Source: Candidatus Omnitrophota bacterium (GTDB taxonomy: Bacteria; Hinthialibacterota; Hinthialibacteria; Hinthialibacterales; Hinthialibacteraceae). Taken from it: DNA of 32,440 nt. Positions 17,522 to 25,468 of this stretch are shown here, one piece after another. Location of the stretch: the NCBI GenBank assembly GCA_016934335.1, contig JAFGTC010000045.1, positions 1 through 32,440 of the forward strand, read 5' to 3'. The position numbers were made by a program, and so were the translations under genes. The notes beneath the pieces were generated by a model that did not search any database, had not been told where the DNA came from, and was given only the letters and a program-made list of their open reading frames with translations. Position 1 is the first letter of the stretch. Each line of letters begins with the position of its first letter.

Positions 17522-19441
17522 ATGATTGTTTTTGCATGGGCCGCCTTATTTTTCCTGGGTTTGTACGCTCAGAATCTGGTTCTGGCGCAGCATCTGCTGC
17601 CGGGGATGTTCGTCTATTTCGCGGTAGGCTCATTGGCCGTCCTGCTGATCGCCGCGCAAAAACGCCCGGCGCCAATCGCCGAATCCGCCGCCCCCGCAAT
17701 TCATTCCAGCATTCATTCCAAAACCCGATGGATTCAATGGATTCTTGGGCCGCCGCTTCTCCTCTCTATCGGCGCCGCGCTTTATTTCGTTTATACAGGA
17801 ACAGAAAAAAAATACGTCAATCCGACTTTTCACGCTTATGCCTTATACGCCTGGAGCCTATTTCTCGTATTGATCCTCGCAAACGTATTGCCGGTCGTTT
17901 GGAAAGACATCCGCCAATACCCCAAACACGCCTTGCTTCCCCTCGGCGCTCTGCTCCTGCTGTCTCTCGCGGCGGGATTATATCGTCTCGCCGACATCCC
18001 CCCGACCGTACACGGCGATGAAGGCATGGTCGGGATTTATGCGCGCATCATCCTGAACGGAAAAATACCGACGTTCTTTTCCACATCCTGGTATTCGATC
18101 CCCCAACTCTTCTTCTTTCTACCCGCCTGCGGATTGTACCTGTTTGGCGACAACCTATGGGGCCTGCGCATGGAAACCGTACTGATAGGCTCTTTCTGTA
18201 TAATCCCTTTTTATCTGCTTGTACGTCAATGGTGGGGAACTCGAGCCGCTTTTTTCGCCGGCCTGCTTCTTGTCGCAAACCATTGGTTTATCCATCTGAT
18301 GCACTGCGGTGTAAACTATGTGCAAGTTACCTTTTTTACGATTACGCTGCTGGCCTTATGGGCTTATTCCAATGCGCGAAAATCACTGGCCCTGCTGATC
18401 TTATCCGGCGCCGTCATGGGTACGGCGCTGTTATCCTATCAGGCAAATCATCTTCTGCCGATTTTATGGATCATTTCTCAATTCTGGATTTATTTATTGC
18501 GAAAAAGCACGCTAGGATGGCTAGGTTTATCGATTATCCTTCCGACTTTCATCGCATTCCTGGTCATCGCTCCACTATTGATGCACGATTTCCGTTTCGC
18601 CGGCGAAACGGAAATGTTCAGTTCCCGCTCCAATGCTGTCGTCATTTGGTCTCCCCAGAATCGAAGCCACCTCGATTTCGCGTATCGGGCCGGCGGCGAT
18701 CTCAGCCTGGTTCTGCGCGAACAGGCGGAAAAAGCTCTGTTTTCAACGATTCTCTACTCGGATAAAAGCATTCAGTACAACGGGAAGAAGCCCTTTCTCG
18801 ACCAATTTTCCGCCGTTCTCTTTGTAATGGGAGTCGTCATCGCCGCCTACCGCTTTTTTGAACCGCGCTGGTCGATTCCCGCCGGGTGGATGCTCGGCAT
18901 TCTTCTCGTAGGGGGCGCATTAACCGTCGATGCGCCTTTTTTCCCCCGTCTTGCAGGCGCCGCGACGCTATTTTTCATTCCCATTGCCGGCGTTTTATCC
19001 TATTTTTTTTCCGTTCGCCCCCCCGGCGTCAAAATAGCCTATTTCCTGGCTTGTCTATTGGCGGCGGCGTCCTGCGCCGTCAATCTGCACTACTATTTTC
19101 ACCAATATCCAAACTCGACAAGCACAAAAAGCGTCCATTACCCTCAGACGCAAATGGCGCGTTTTATTCTGGAGCGCGAACCGCAAGAGTTTATTTACGT
19201 TTTGGATGGCCCTCATTTCGCATTCAACAGCGGCACCGTCCACTTTCTCGCCCCGGGCCGCCAGGGAGAAGACATCAACAGCCTCCCCTCATTTTGGCGG
19301 AATCGAAATTGCGCGATTTTAGTTTATTCGGGGCAATCGCATTTATTGCCCGTCTTGAAAGAACAATTTCCCGACTATATTATCCGAGAGCATAAAACAC
19401 CCGACGGCGTTCGGATGTTTACCTCGCTTACAAAGGATTGA
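17522..19441 (+). CDS. GT-C type glycosyltransferase (ArnT/GT39 family)
   Basis: A 639-residue polytopic protein with about twelve hydrophobic segments. The GT39/ArnT hallmark is H-G-D-E-G at 164-168, where the acidic pair follows an I-P-P-T-V strand, then an I-Y-A-R-I helix and a periplasmic loop. Further helices have the I-P-F-Y-L-L-V-R pattern of PMT-like enzymes. The soluble tail from about residue 545 (M-A-R-F-I-L-E-R-E-P) is periplasmic. It likely transfers a sugar from a polyprenyl-phosphate donor to lipid, glycan or protein; the acceptor is unknown. GGAAAAAGAG precedes the ATG. Its TGA stop is embedded just before the start of a methyltransferase gene, so the two are translationally coupled. 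Confidence 0.87.
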   Translation: MIVFAWAALFFLGLYAQNLVLAQHLLPGMFVYFAVGSLAVLLIAAQKRPAPIAESAAPAIHSSIHSKTRWIQWILGPPLLLSIGAALYFVYTGTEKKYVNPTFHAYALYAWSLFLVLILANVLPVVWKDIRQYPKHALLPLGALLLLSLAAGLYRLADIPPTVHGDEGMVGIYARIILNGKIPTFFSTSWYSIPQLFFFLPACGLYLFGDNLWGLRMETVLIGSFCIIPFYLLVRQWWGTRAAFFAGLLLVANHWFIHLMHCGVNYVQVTFFTITLLALWAYSNARKSLALLILSGAVMGTALLSYQANHLLPILWIISQFWIYLLRKSTLGWLGLSIILPTFIAFLVIAPLLMHDFRFAGETEMFSSRSNAVVIWSPQNRSHLDFAYRAGGDLSLVLREQAEKALFSTILYSDKSIQYNGKKPFLDQFSAVLFVMGVVIAAYRFFEPRWSIPAGWMLGILLVGGALTVDAPFFPRLAGAATLFFIPIAGVLSYFFSVRPPGVKIAYFLACLLAAASCAVNLHYYFHQYPNSTSTKSVHYPQTQMARFILEREPQEFIYVLDGPHFAFNSGTVHFLAPGRQGEDINSLPSFWRNRNCAILVYSGQSHLLPVLKEQFPDYIIREHKTPDGVRMFTSLTKD

Positions 19442-19446
19442 TGTTC

Positions 19447-20076
19447 ATGAGTTCCATTCCCGTCTTCTATCGCAACGCCGTACGCCATTTAAAGACGACC
19501 GGTTCGATCGCCCCCAGTTCTCGCTTCCTGGCCAAAGCCATGCTTCAATGCTTAGAAAATCGCTCTCATTCACTTGGCATTATGGAAGCCGGACCCGGCA
19601 CCGGGCCTTTCACCAAGCCGCTTGCCGCGATGCTCGAAGACGGCGATCAGTTGGATTTATGCGAACTCAACGACGATTTCGTCGCGCATCTTCATGGGCT
19701 TCTCGATGTCCACCCCGCCATGAAGGCCCGGAAAGATCAAATCACTCTTTACCATCAGCCGGTTCAAATGTTGGAGGGAGAAGATCGCTACGATGTGATT
19801 ATTTCCGGACTGCCGTTCAACAATTTTGAACCGGAATTAGTCCAAGACATCCTGGATACTTATATAAAATTGCTGAAGCCGAAAGGCGAATTGACCTTCT
19901 TCGAATATGCCGGCGTTCGGGGAATGAAAAGATGGATTGCGTCCAATCAGGAAAACAAGCGCATCGACGCGGTTGCATCGGTTCTGCAGAAATTTTTCAA
20001 AGCGTATGAAAAGAAGCGAATGTTGGTTTTATGGAATTTTCCTCCCGCGACCGTCCACGTCTGCCGGATGGATTGA
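19447..20076 (+). CDS. Class I SAM-dependent methyltransferase (phospholipid/rRNA-adenine methyltransferase-like)
   Basis: A 209-residue Rossmann methyltransferase. Motif I is E-A-G-P-G-T-G-P-F-T near residue 45, preceded by G-S-I-A-P-S-S-R-F-L, which is typical of PmtA-type phosphatidylethanolamine N-methyltransferases and of KsgA-like proteins. The motif IV region reads S-G-L-P-F-N-N-F, nearer to PmtA-like enzymes than to the N-L-P-Y of KsgA. ATG 19447 is preferred because AAAGGA lies 9 bases before it; ATG 19441 overlaps the upstream stop as TGATG but would leave only 3 bases of spacing. Coupling to the GT-C gene suggests it modifies an envelope lipid or glycan, but rRNA or a small molecule cannot be excluded. 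It converges on the GAF-HD gene with an 8-base gap and no terminator. Confidence 0.85.
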   Translation: MSSIPVFYRNAVRHLKTTGSIAPSSRFLAKAMLQCLENRSHSLGIMEAGPGTGPFTKPLAAMLEDGDQLDLCELNDDFVAHLHGLLDVHPAMKARKDQITLYHQPVQMLEGEDRYDVIISGLPFNNFEPELVQDILDTYIKLLKPKGELTFFEYAGVRGMKRWIASNQENKRIDAVASVLQKFFKAYEKKRMLVLWNFPPATVHVCRMD

Positions 20077-20084
20077 CCGGAAAT

Positions 20085-22094
20085 TCAGCAGCCCGCTTCT
20101 TCAATAGGATCAACGATTGCTTGATGCAATGCGTTGACGATGTCGGGATCGTAGGATCGATTCGCTAATTTTTTGATCACATGAAACGCTTTTTCCGAGC
20201 TCTGCCTGTCTTCTTCGCTCCACCGATTCAACAGGGTGGCGTAAGCGTTGGCTACGGCGATGATTCTTGATCCCAGGGGAATTTCATTTCTTTTCAAACC
20301 ATCGGGATGCCCTCGTCCGTTCCACGCTTCATTCACATGATAAACCATATTGCCCACTTCTTTCGGCAAGCCGAGAGATTGTACAAATCGAAGACTGGTT
20401 TTAGGCCCTTTCATGCGCAGTTCATCATAGGAAAATTCCGAATCATACGTTCGAAGCAGTCCGATATCGTGCAGCAATGCGGCATACGTAATATTCTGAA
20501 AATCCCAATGACTCAAATTCAACACGCGCGCTATGCGCTGCGACCAAAAACAGGTGCGCACCGTCACGCCGGGACGCTCCGGATCGCGTGTTTCGATCAG
20601 ATTGGCGATGCTTTTCAAGGCATTGACGGTGATGGTCTGCTCGCCTTCATGGATGCGCGCGTTTTTGATGGCGATGATCACCTGTTCGGCGAACGTTAAT
20701 AAGATGTCCCGATCGCCGGGATTAAAATATTCGTCTTTTTCCGCAATGGTAATAACGCCTTCGATGTCGCTGTCATAGAGAGCGACGGATAAATAGGACT
20801 TCGAGGGATAGACTTCCCCCACGCATTTCCAGGGAGGGGGATCGCCGCACGGGTGATACATGATGGGACTGAGATTTTCCGCCACCCAGCCGGGAAGGCC
20901 TTCGCCGATCCTCAAAGGACGCTGACCCACTTCGTCGCGCTCCAATCCCAGCGTCACGACGGGCTCCAACCGCTGAGTCGCCGAATTGAACAACATGATG
21001 GAGCATTTACGGACTTTAAATAATTGGCGCGTCAGTAATCCGATTTGAGGCAGCAGTTCTTTGGTCGTGATGCTCGAGCAAATCAGCCGGTGAATCACGT
21101 GGATCGTCGCCAGCGCTTTTCGCCTTTTCTCCATTCGCTGAAGAGTTTGCGCATTATCCAACGCCGCCGCGCCGCTGGTGGCCAACAACCGGATCAAACT
21201 TTGCTTGGTGTCGCTGAAGGGTCGAATTAAGTTGGTGAGAGAAACAAAAACGCCGATCAGATCTTGATTCCGGTAAAACGGCACGCCTAGACAAGTTCGA
21301 TCGCCGCATACAACCGGATGATCAAGGCGCAGCAGCTCCGATTCCAGCCAACTTCTCAGCAAATCATCTTCCGGAAGAATATGAGCAGCCTCTCGAGCCG
21401 GCTTTAACGACTCGGAATATTCGTACATCGATAATTCCAGCGTTCGCCGCTTCACGATTTCCTGCGGATATCCGCTGACAAAGGCGGGGGAAAAATCGCC
21501 GTCCTCGTCGATCAGAAAAATCACGCCGCCGGGCACGCCGATGGCCGTGCATAGTTCAATCATCAAGCGGGGCAGCAATTCTTCCATTTTGACGATCGTA
21601 ATGGTCTGCGACCAAACGGAATGCACCAGTTCCAAATCGTCATGATCTTCCAAGGCGCCGGCCAATAGCGAGAGATATCCTTGAACAATCCGCAGAATCT
21701 GCTCGAGCAGCACGCGCTGATCCTTCTGAACATGACAAATTCCGATCGCTCCGAGAAGAGTATTGCGATACCAGCACCCCGCTGCGCCCTGCAAATAACC
21801 GTCACAGCAATTCAGGATGAAATTTTCCGTTGCATCCACAGATTTGTCCAGCGAATCGTAGATTCTGGAGCAAATCCGATTCAGCCCCTCCTGCTGATCC
21901 GCTTTTTCGCAATAAAGAACGTCGCCGGCGCCGAAGGGTAGACGAGTCCCTTTTTCATCCCCAATCCACCAAAGAGCGCCGGGAAGGAATCGGCTCATTC
22001 CCCGGTAAAAATCGAGAAGATAAGGATTTTGAGCTATATCTATAAAACGTATGTGGGAAAAATCAGACGCATCCATCGCCATCCGCCGGTTCAA
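20085..22094 (-). CDS. GAF-domain protein with degenerate HD-GYP-like C-terminal domain
   Basis: A soluble 669-residue protein. An N-terminal sensory region (about 20-160, Cys-rich with N-C-C-D-G-Y) is followed by two GAF-like domains (about 170-320 and 340-500) and an HD domain (about 505-665). The HD-GYP match is partial: H-D at 542-543 in L-L-H-D-I-G is kept, but the second His pair is N/V (Y-H-V-N-E), G-Y-P is G-H-P-D-G-L, and the downstream D-x-x-D-A is N-A-Y-A. Cyclic-di-GMP hydrolysis is therefore doubtful. TTG 22094 has AGGAG 4 bases upstream; ATG 22082 and 22076 are alternatives. It overlaps the 3' end of glnD by up to 32 bases, so it is translationally coupled to nitrogen sensing. 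It could bind a nucleotide rather than cleave it. Confidence 0.85.
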   Translation of the reverse strand: MNRRMAMDASDFSHIRFIDIAQNPYLLDFYRGMSRFLPGALWWIGDEKGTRLPFGAGDVLYCEKADQQEGLNRICSRIYDSLDKSVDATENFILNCCDGYLQGAAGCWYRNTLLGAIGICHVQKDQRVLLEQILRIVQGYLSLLAGALEDHDDLELVHSVWSQTITIVKMEELLPRLMIELCTAIGVPGGVIFLIDEDGDFSPAFVSGYPQEIVKRRTLELSMYEYSESLKPAREAAHILPEDDLLRSWLESELLRLDHPVVCGDRTCLGVPFYRNQDLIGVFVSLTNLIRPFSDTKQSLIRLLATSGAAALDNAQTLQRMEKRRKALATIHVIHRLICSSITTKELLPQIGLLTRQLFKVRKCSIMLFNSATQRLEPVVTLGLERDEVGQRPLRIGEGLPGWVAENLSPIMYHPCGDPPPWKCVGEVYPSKSYLSVALYDSDIEGVITIAEKDEYFNPGDRDILLTFAEQVIIAIKNARIHEGEQTITVNALKSIANLIETRDPERPGVTVRTCFWSQRIARVLNLSHWDFQNITYAALLHDIGLLRTYDSEFSYDELRMKGPKTSLRFVQSLGLPKEVGNMVYHVNEAWNGRGHPDGLKRNEIPLGSRIIAVANAYATLLNRWSEEDRQSSEKAFHVIKKLANRSYDPDIVNALHQAIVDPIEEAGC

Positions 22095-24702
22095 TCTTCT
22101 CCTGCAAGGCTATCATTAAAGAATCCACATCAGTCTGGGCTAATTTTTCGCCGGACGAATTTGCCGTATAGAAAACATCGGTCACTCGATTGCCTTCCGT
22201 AATAATTCGCGCAAAGTGTATGTTAATTTGGCGATTTGACAATACAAACGTTAAATCTTGTAATAAACCCGCCCTGTCTGCACAACGGATGACAACGACG
22301 GTAAACCGAGTGGAACACTCATTGGAAATTTTAACCGTGTTCTCGAAACTGCTTCGCCCAATAGTCGCCCGTCCTAACGGTTTGGGGGCTTTAGGAGGCG
22401 GCCCTTCCATTGTAAGTATACGTCGGATTCGTTCTTGGAGAAGCTGCTGGCGCTCCTGAGAGACGACCTCGTGGCCCAAAGCGTCGCGAACAACGATGCT
22501 GTTGGCGACGATTCCATCCGAGCGCGTATTCAAGCGAGCTTCCATAATGTCGAAATTTTCCAGCATGACGGCCGTACAAAGGCGATTAAACAACCCCACG
22601 CTGTCCTTATAAACAATCATAATTTCAATGCATCCGGAATCAAAATGGGGAATGATTCGAGTAACGGGAGTCCGACGGTCAAACTCTTGAACCATTTCCA
22701 AGTGCTGCCGAATATTTTTTGTCGACTGATTCAATAAGTAACTGGGCGGCAAGTGTTTCAGATGATCCTCAATGACGGAGCGATCAAAATCGGCCGCCAG
22801 CGACTTGATCACTTTTTCTTTGCGCGAAACAACCTGTCTTTGAGAATCTTCGAGCGTCGGCGTTTCACTGAGAAAAATATCCCGCGAAGCCAAATACAAT
22901 TGCCATAGAAGATTATTCTTCCATTCGGTCATCGCTTCGGGAGAGACGGATCGCATATCTACATAGGTAAGGAGATACATGATATCCAGATCTTCCACCC
23001 GTTCGAACATGTCCGAAAAATCCGCGGCGACAATGGGGTCGCTCAAATCGCGATGCTGCGCCGTATGGCTCATATTCAAATGATGGCGCACAAAAAAGAT
23101 CAAACGTTCGCGCTTGTCATCCGATAAACGCACGCGGCGAGCGATTTCGTCTACTAGCTGGGCGCCGACCTTGGAGTGGTCGCCTTCTCGCCCTTTTCCA
23201 ATGTCATGAAAAAGAACAGCCATGCGCAGCAAATCTTTTTCCGGACATTCTTTCCATAAAAGAAATCGCTCTTCTCTATAATTGACGGCGTCGTCGCGCA
23301 AATGCTCCAAATGATAGAGACAAAGAAGCGAATGTTCATCGACGGTATAACGATGCACCAGATCATAACGCACCAGACTCGATATGCTGCGCCATTCGGG
23401 AAACAAGCGCTCTAACAACCCGGCGCGGCGCATCATCTGGAGCGCGGGCTCAATGGGGCGCTCCATCGAAAAGAATTTCCAAAGCAGGGCGGCATTGTGC
23501 TTATCGTGCAAAAACGCCTGATCCACTAAATCCAAGTTGTCATGAATCGCCATCGCCGTTTCCGGAGACAAACTGGCGCTTTGTTCAGCGGCGTGAAAAA
23601 ACGTCATTAAAATGCGCTGTGGGAAATGTTCATAAAAATGAATATCTTTCGGGATGAAGATCATCCCGTCGCATAGAGCGAATCCATCGCCCAATGATTT
23701 TCGACGCTTCGAGCGTAAAAAAGTCCAAAACGGCTTGGGCGCCGACAACCCGGCCATATGCTCGGCGAAATTTGAAATGGTGAGCGCATGAGTATAGTAA
23801 TCGCGCATCATCTCTTCTTCGGCGAGGCGAAACGCACGGTCTGTATACCCCAATCGATGCGCGATTTCCTGCTGGATGGAAAGCGAGAGCACGTCTTGTT
23901 CTTTGCCGGTCAGGAAATGAAGATCGTTGCGCAGGCGCCACAAAAAAGCTACAGCTTGTTCCACGCGAGTCATCATCTGATCATCGATCAAATGCAGGCG
24001 CTTCATATGCAGAAGATCCAATGTCTGCCCCTGCAACAAAGATCCAATCCAAAGACCAAAATGGAATCCTCGCAGCCCCCCCGGGCTTTCTTTTACATTC
24101 GGCTCGGTTATATTGATCGTCGATCCGTATCGGGCTATGCGTTTTTCGCGCTCCTGAATTTTAATCCGGATTTGTTCGCGACGATTTCGCTGCAGGATTC
24201 GCCACAGATCATGTTTGAAACGTTCAAACAACCGCCAATCTCCGGCTAAAAAACGGCTTTCCTTCATAGCGGTTTGGCTTTCATGATCTTTCTGCAGCAT
24301 GTCAAGCGCGTCGCTGTAACTGCGGCAGCAATGCCCCACCTTAAATCCTAAATCGAACAAAGAACGAAACAGATTTCCAACCAGACGCTGCTCCGCCGGA
24401 TTAAGAGACTCTTTATATAAAAAAAGAAGATCAATATCGGATTGCGGATGTTGATGGCGGCGGCCGTAGCCTCCCTGCGCTAGTAACAGGATATGCTTCG
24501 GCAATTCGTCTGTTCCCAGGCCTTCCTTCAAATGCTGCAAAAGCAGACGAATTACCATGGCGTCGGTCGAATCTGTTATTTCCCGAACGACGACGCGAGA
24601 ATCCTCCCCGGCTTCATGATGAAGCCGAATCGCTTCCATATCTTCGCGGTAACGTTGAATGATCTCAGAAAATTCCGTATGAACGGGAGGAGAAATAACC
24701 AT
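22063..24702 (-). CDS. glnD: Bifunctional [protein-PII] uridylyltransferase/uridylyl-removing enzyme
   Basis: An 879-residue GlnD, near the family's usual length, that modifies PII proteins according to glutamine level. The nucleotidyltransferase domain has G-G-Y-G-R at 77-81 and S-D-I-D at 88-91 (metal-binding Asp89, Asp91). The HD domain carries F-H-D-I-G-K-G near residue 497 and H-H-L-N-M-S-H later. Two C-terminal ACT domains lie at about 690-765 (Y-K-D-S-V-G-L-F) and 798-870 (C-A-D-R-A-G-L-L) and sense glutamine. All domains look intact. No strong ribosome binding site precedes ATG 24702. It is followed directly by the GAF-HD gene; no PII or glutamine synthetase gene is in the window. It lies downstream of the hydrogenase operon across a 199-bp gap. 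Confidence 0.96.
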   Translation of the reverse strand: MVISPPVHTEFSEIIQRYREDMEAIRLHHEAGEDSRVVVREITDSTDAMVIRLLLQHLKEGLGTDELPKHILLLAQGGYGRRHQHPQSDIDLLFLYKESLNPAEQRLVGNLFRSLFDLGFKVGHCCRSYSDALDMLQKDHESQTAMKESRFLAGDWRLFERFKHDLWRILQRNRREQIRIKIQEREKRIARYGSTINITEPNVKESPGGLRGFHFGLWIGSLLQGQTLDLLHMKRLHLIDDQMMTRVEQAVAFLWRLRNDLHFLTGKEQDVLSLSIQQEIAHRLGYTDRAFRLAEEEMMRDYYTHALTISNFAEHMAGLSAPKPFWTFLRSKRRKSLGDGFALCDGMIFIPKDIHFYEHFPQRILMTFFHAAEQSASLSPETAMAIHDNLDLVDQAFLHDKHNAALLWKFFSMERPIEPALQMMRRAGLLERLFPEWRSISSLVRYDLVHRYTVDEHSLLCLYHLEHLRDDAVNYREERFLLWKECPEKDLLRMAVLFHDIGKGREGDHSKVGAQLVDEIARRVRLSDDKRERLIFFVRHHLNMSHTAQHRDLSDPIVAADFSDMFERVEDLDIMYLLTYVDMRSVSPEAMTEWKNNLLWQLYLASRDIFLSETPTLEDSQRQVVSRKEKVIKSLAADFDRSVIEDHLKHLPPSYLLNQSTKNIRQHLEMVQEFDRRTPVTRIIPHFDSGCIEIMIVYKDSVGLFNRLCTAVMLENFDIMEARLNTRSDGIVANSIVVRDALGHEVVSQERQQLLQERIRRILTMEGPPPKAPKPLGRATIGRSSFENTVKISNECSTRFTVVVIRCADRAGLLQDLTFVLSNRQINIHFARIITEGNRVTDVFYTANSSGEKLAQTDVDSLMIALQEKIEPADGDGCV

Positions 24703-24724
24703 TATAAACCATGTAATAAGAGGA

Positions 24725-24733
24725 TGATATAAT
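24725..24733 (+). promoter_or_regulatory. Extended -10 promoter element, opposite to the flanking genes
   Basis: TGATATAAT is a perfect extended -10 (TG, one base, TATAAT) on the plus strand. It lies inside a 7-bp inverted repeat (24721-24727 with 24740-24746). It would drive transcription toward the hydrogenase protease gene in antisense. On the minus strand the same bases sit before glnD and could also be a regulator site. Confidence 0.35.
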
Positions 24734-24756
24734 TAGTTTTCATCCTGGAGTTCTAT

Positions 24757-24936
24757 ATGATTCGGTTAAGGCTCTTTTTGACGCATCACAATAAAAGGCA
24801 TTCCAGCCGACGCCCTGTTTTCAAACCATTGTATATACATCTTATCTATTTTTCGCACAAAGAGAAACCTTTTCTTGGCTCGCCGCAATTCTCCTCGCTT
24901 TCTATACCCCGGAAAAGTCCGCCTCCCATTGCTTGA
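24757..24936 (+). CDS. Possible small ORF, 59 residues, basic
   Basis: ATG 24757 has GGAG 6 bases upstream and an extended -10 about 24 bases upstream. The predicted 59-residue peptide is rich in His, Arg, Lys and Ser with a short hydrophobic stretch (Y-I-H-L-I-Y-F). It overlaps the 3' end of the maturation protease gene by 35 bases in antisense. No family is recognised, and the region may instead yield only an antisense RNA or nothing. Confidence 0.15.
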   Translation: MIRLRLFLTHHNKRHSSRRPVFKPLYIHLIYFSHKEKPFLGSPQFSSLSIPRKSPPPIA

Positions 24937-25375
24937 GTTGATCCACAACTTGCTCCACCAACTGCGGCAAAGCCTGACGAATGGGCGCCGTCATTTCTCC
25001 GCCAATCGTCAAGGAATCCTCTATTTCCATGGCGAATATGACAATCTCTTTGGGAAAAGACAATTCCATTTGTTCGGCCATCACGATGAGTTCGGGAAGT
25101 CCAGCATAATGGGGGGAGGGAGCGGCGACCTGGCCCAGATCGCCGGGCCGCAATTTCAAGATCGTCCCCGGCGGATGCCGATGAGTGTGAATGGCGTCCA
25201 CAATCACCGCTCTTTCGTAATCGAGAAAAATTTCCAATAACGCCGCGCCGGACACGGCGCTCTCTTCCACATCCGCCAAATCGCCGACGCGATCGCGCAG
25301 TTGGCGCGCAGCAGCGATTCCAACCGCATCATCGGCGATCAAATCATTCCCCAGACATAAGACCAATGTTTTCAT
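24902..25375 (-). CDS. NiFe-hydrogenase maturation protease (HyaD/HycI family)
   Basis: A 157-residue endopeptidase that clips the C-terminal tail of the hydrogenase large subunit once nickel is inserted. The family marks are L-C-L-G-N-D-L-I-A-D-D near residues 5-15 (the G-N-x-L-x-x-D-D loop with a nickel-sensing Asp), an E-x-x-x-x-G strand near 37-44, V-D-A-I-H in the middle and S-P-H-Y-A-G-L-P-E-L later. It is the last gene of the hdr-mvh operon, 93 bp after mvhA, and its obvious substrate is that subunit. The Hyp insertion genes are not in the window. Confidence 0.93.
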   Translation of the reverse strand: MKTLVLCLGNDLIADDAVGIAAARQLRDRVGDLADVEESAVSGAALLEIFLDYERAVIVDAIHTHRHPPGTILKLRPGDLGQVAAPSPHYAGLPELIVMAEQMELSFPKEIVIFAMEIEDSLTIGGEMTAPIRQALPQLVEQVVDQLKQWEADFSGV

Positions 25376-25413
25376 CTATTTATCCAATTTTGTCTTTCCG
25401 ATCGCAAGAAACG

Positions 25414-25439
25414 GCCTCCCCCGAAAAATCGAGGGAGGC
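25414..25439 (-). terminator. Hairpin between mvhA and the maturation protease gene
   Basis: Seven-bp GC-rich arms (25414-25420 with 25433-25439) enclose a further 3-bp stem with an AAAA/TTTT loop after one mismatch. On the minus strand it is followed by GTTTCTT rather than a long T run. It may be a partial terminator or an mRNA-stabilising structure that lowers protease expression relative to the subunits. Confidence 0.45.
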
Positions 25440-25468
25440 GAAGAGGAGATAAAGAATACTCGCCGTGA

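Noticed and set aside
23788..24249. 153-codon ORF antisense to glnD
   Set aside because: GlnD is intact across this stretch and the ORF has no start signal or recognisable domain.
24766..24948. 60-codon minus-strand ORF between the protease gene and glnD
   Set aside because: It begins inside the protease gene in another frame, has no ribosome binding site and no recognisable content.
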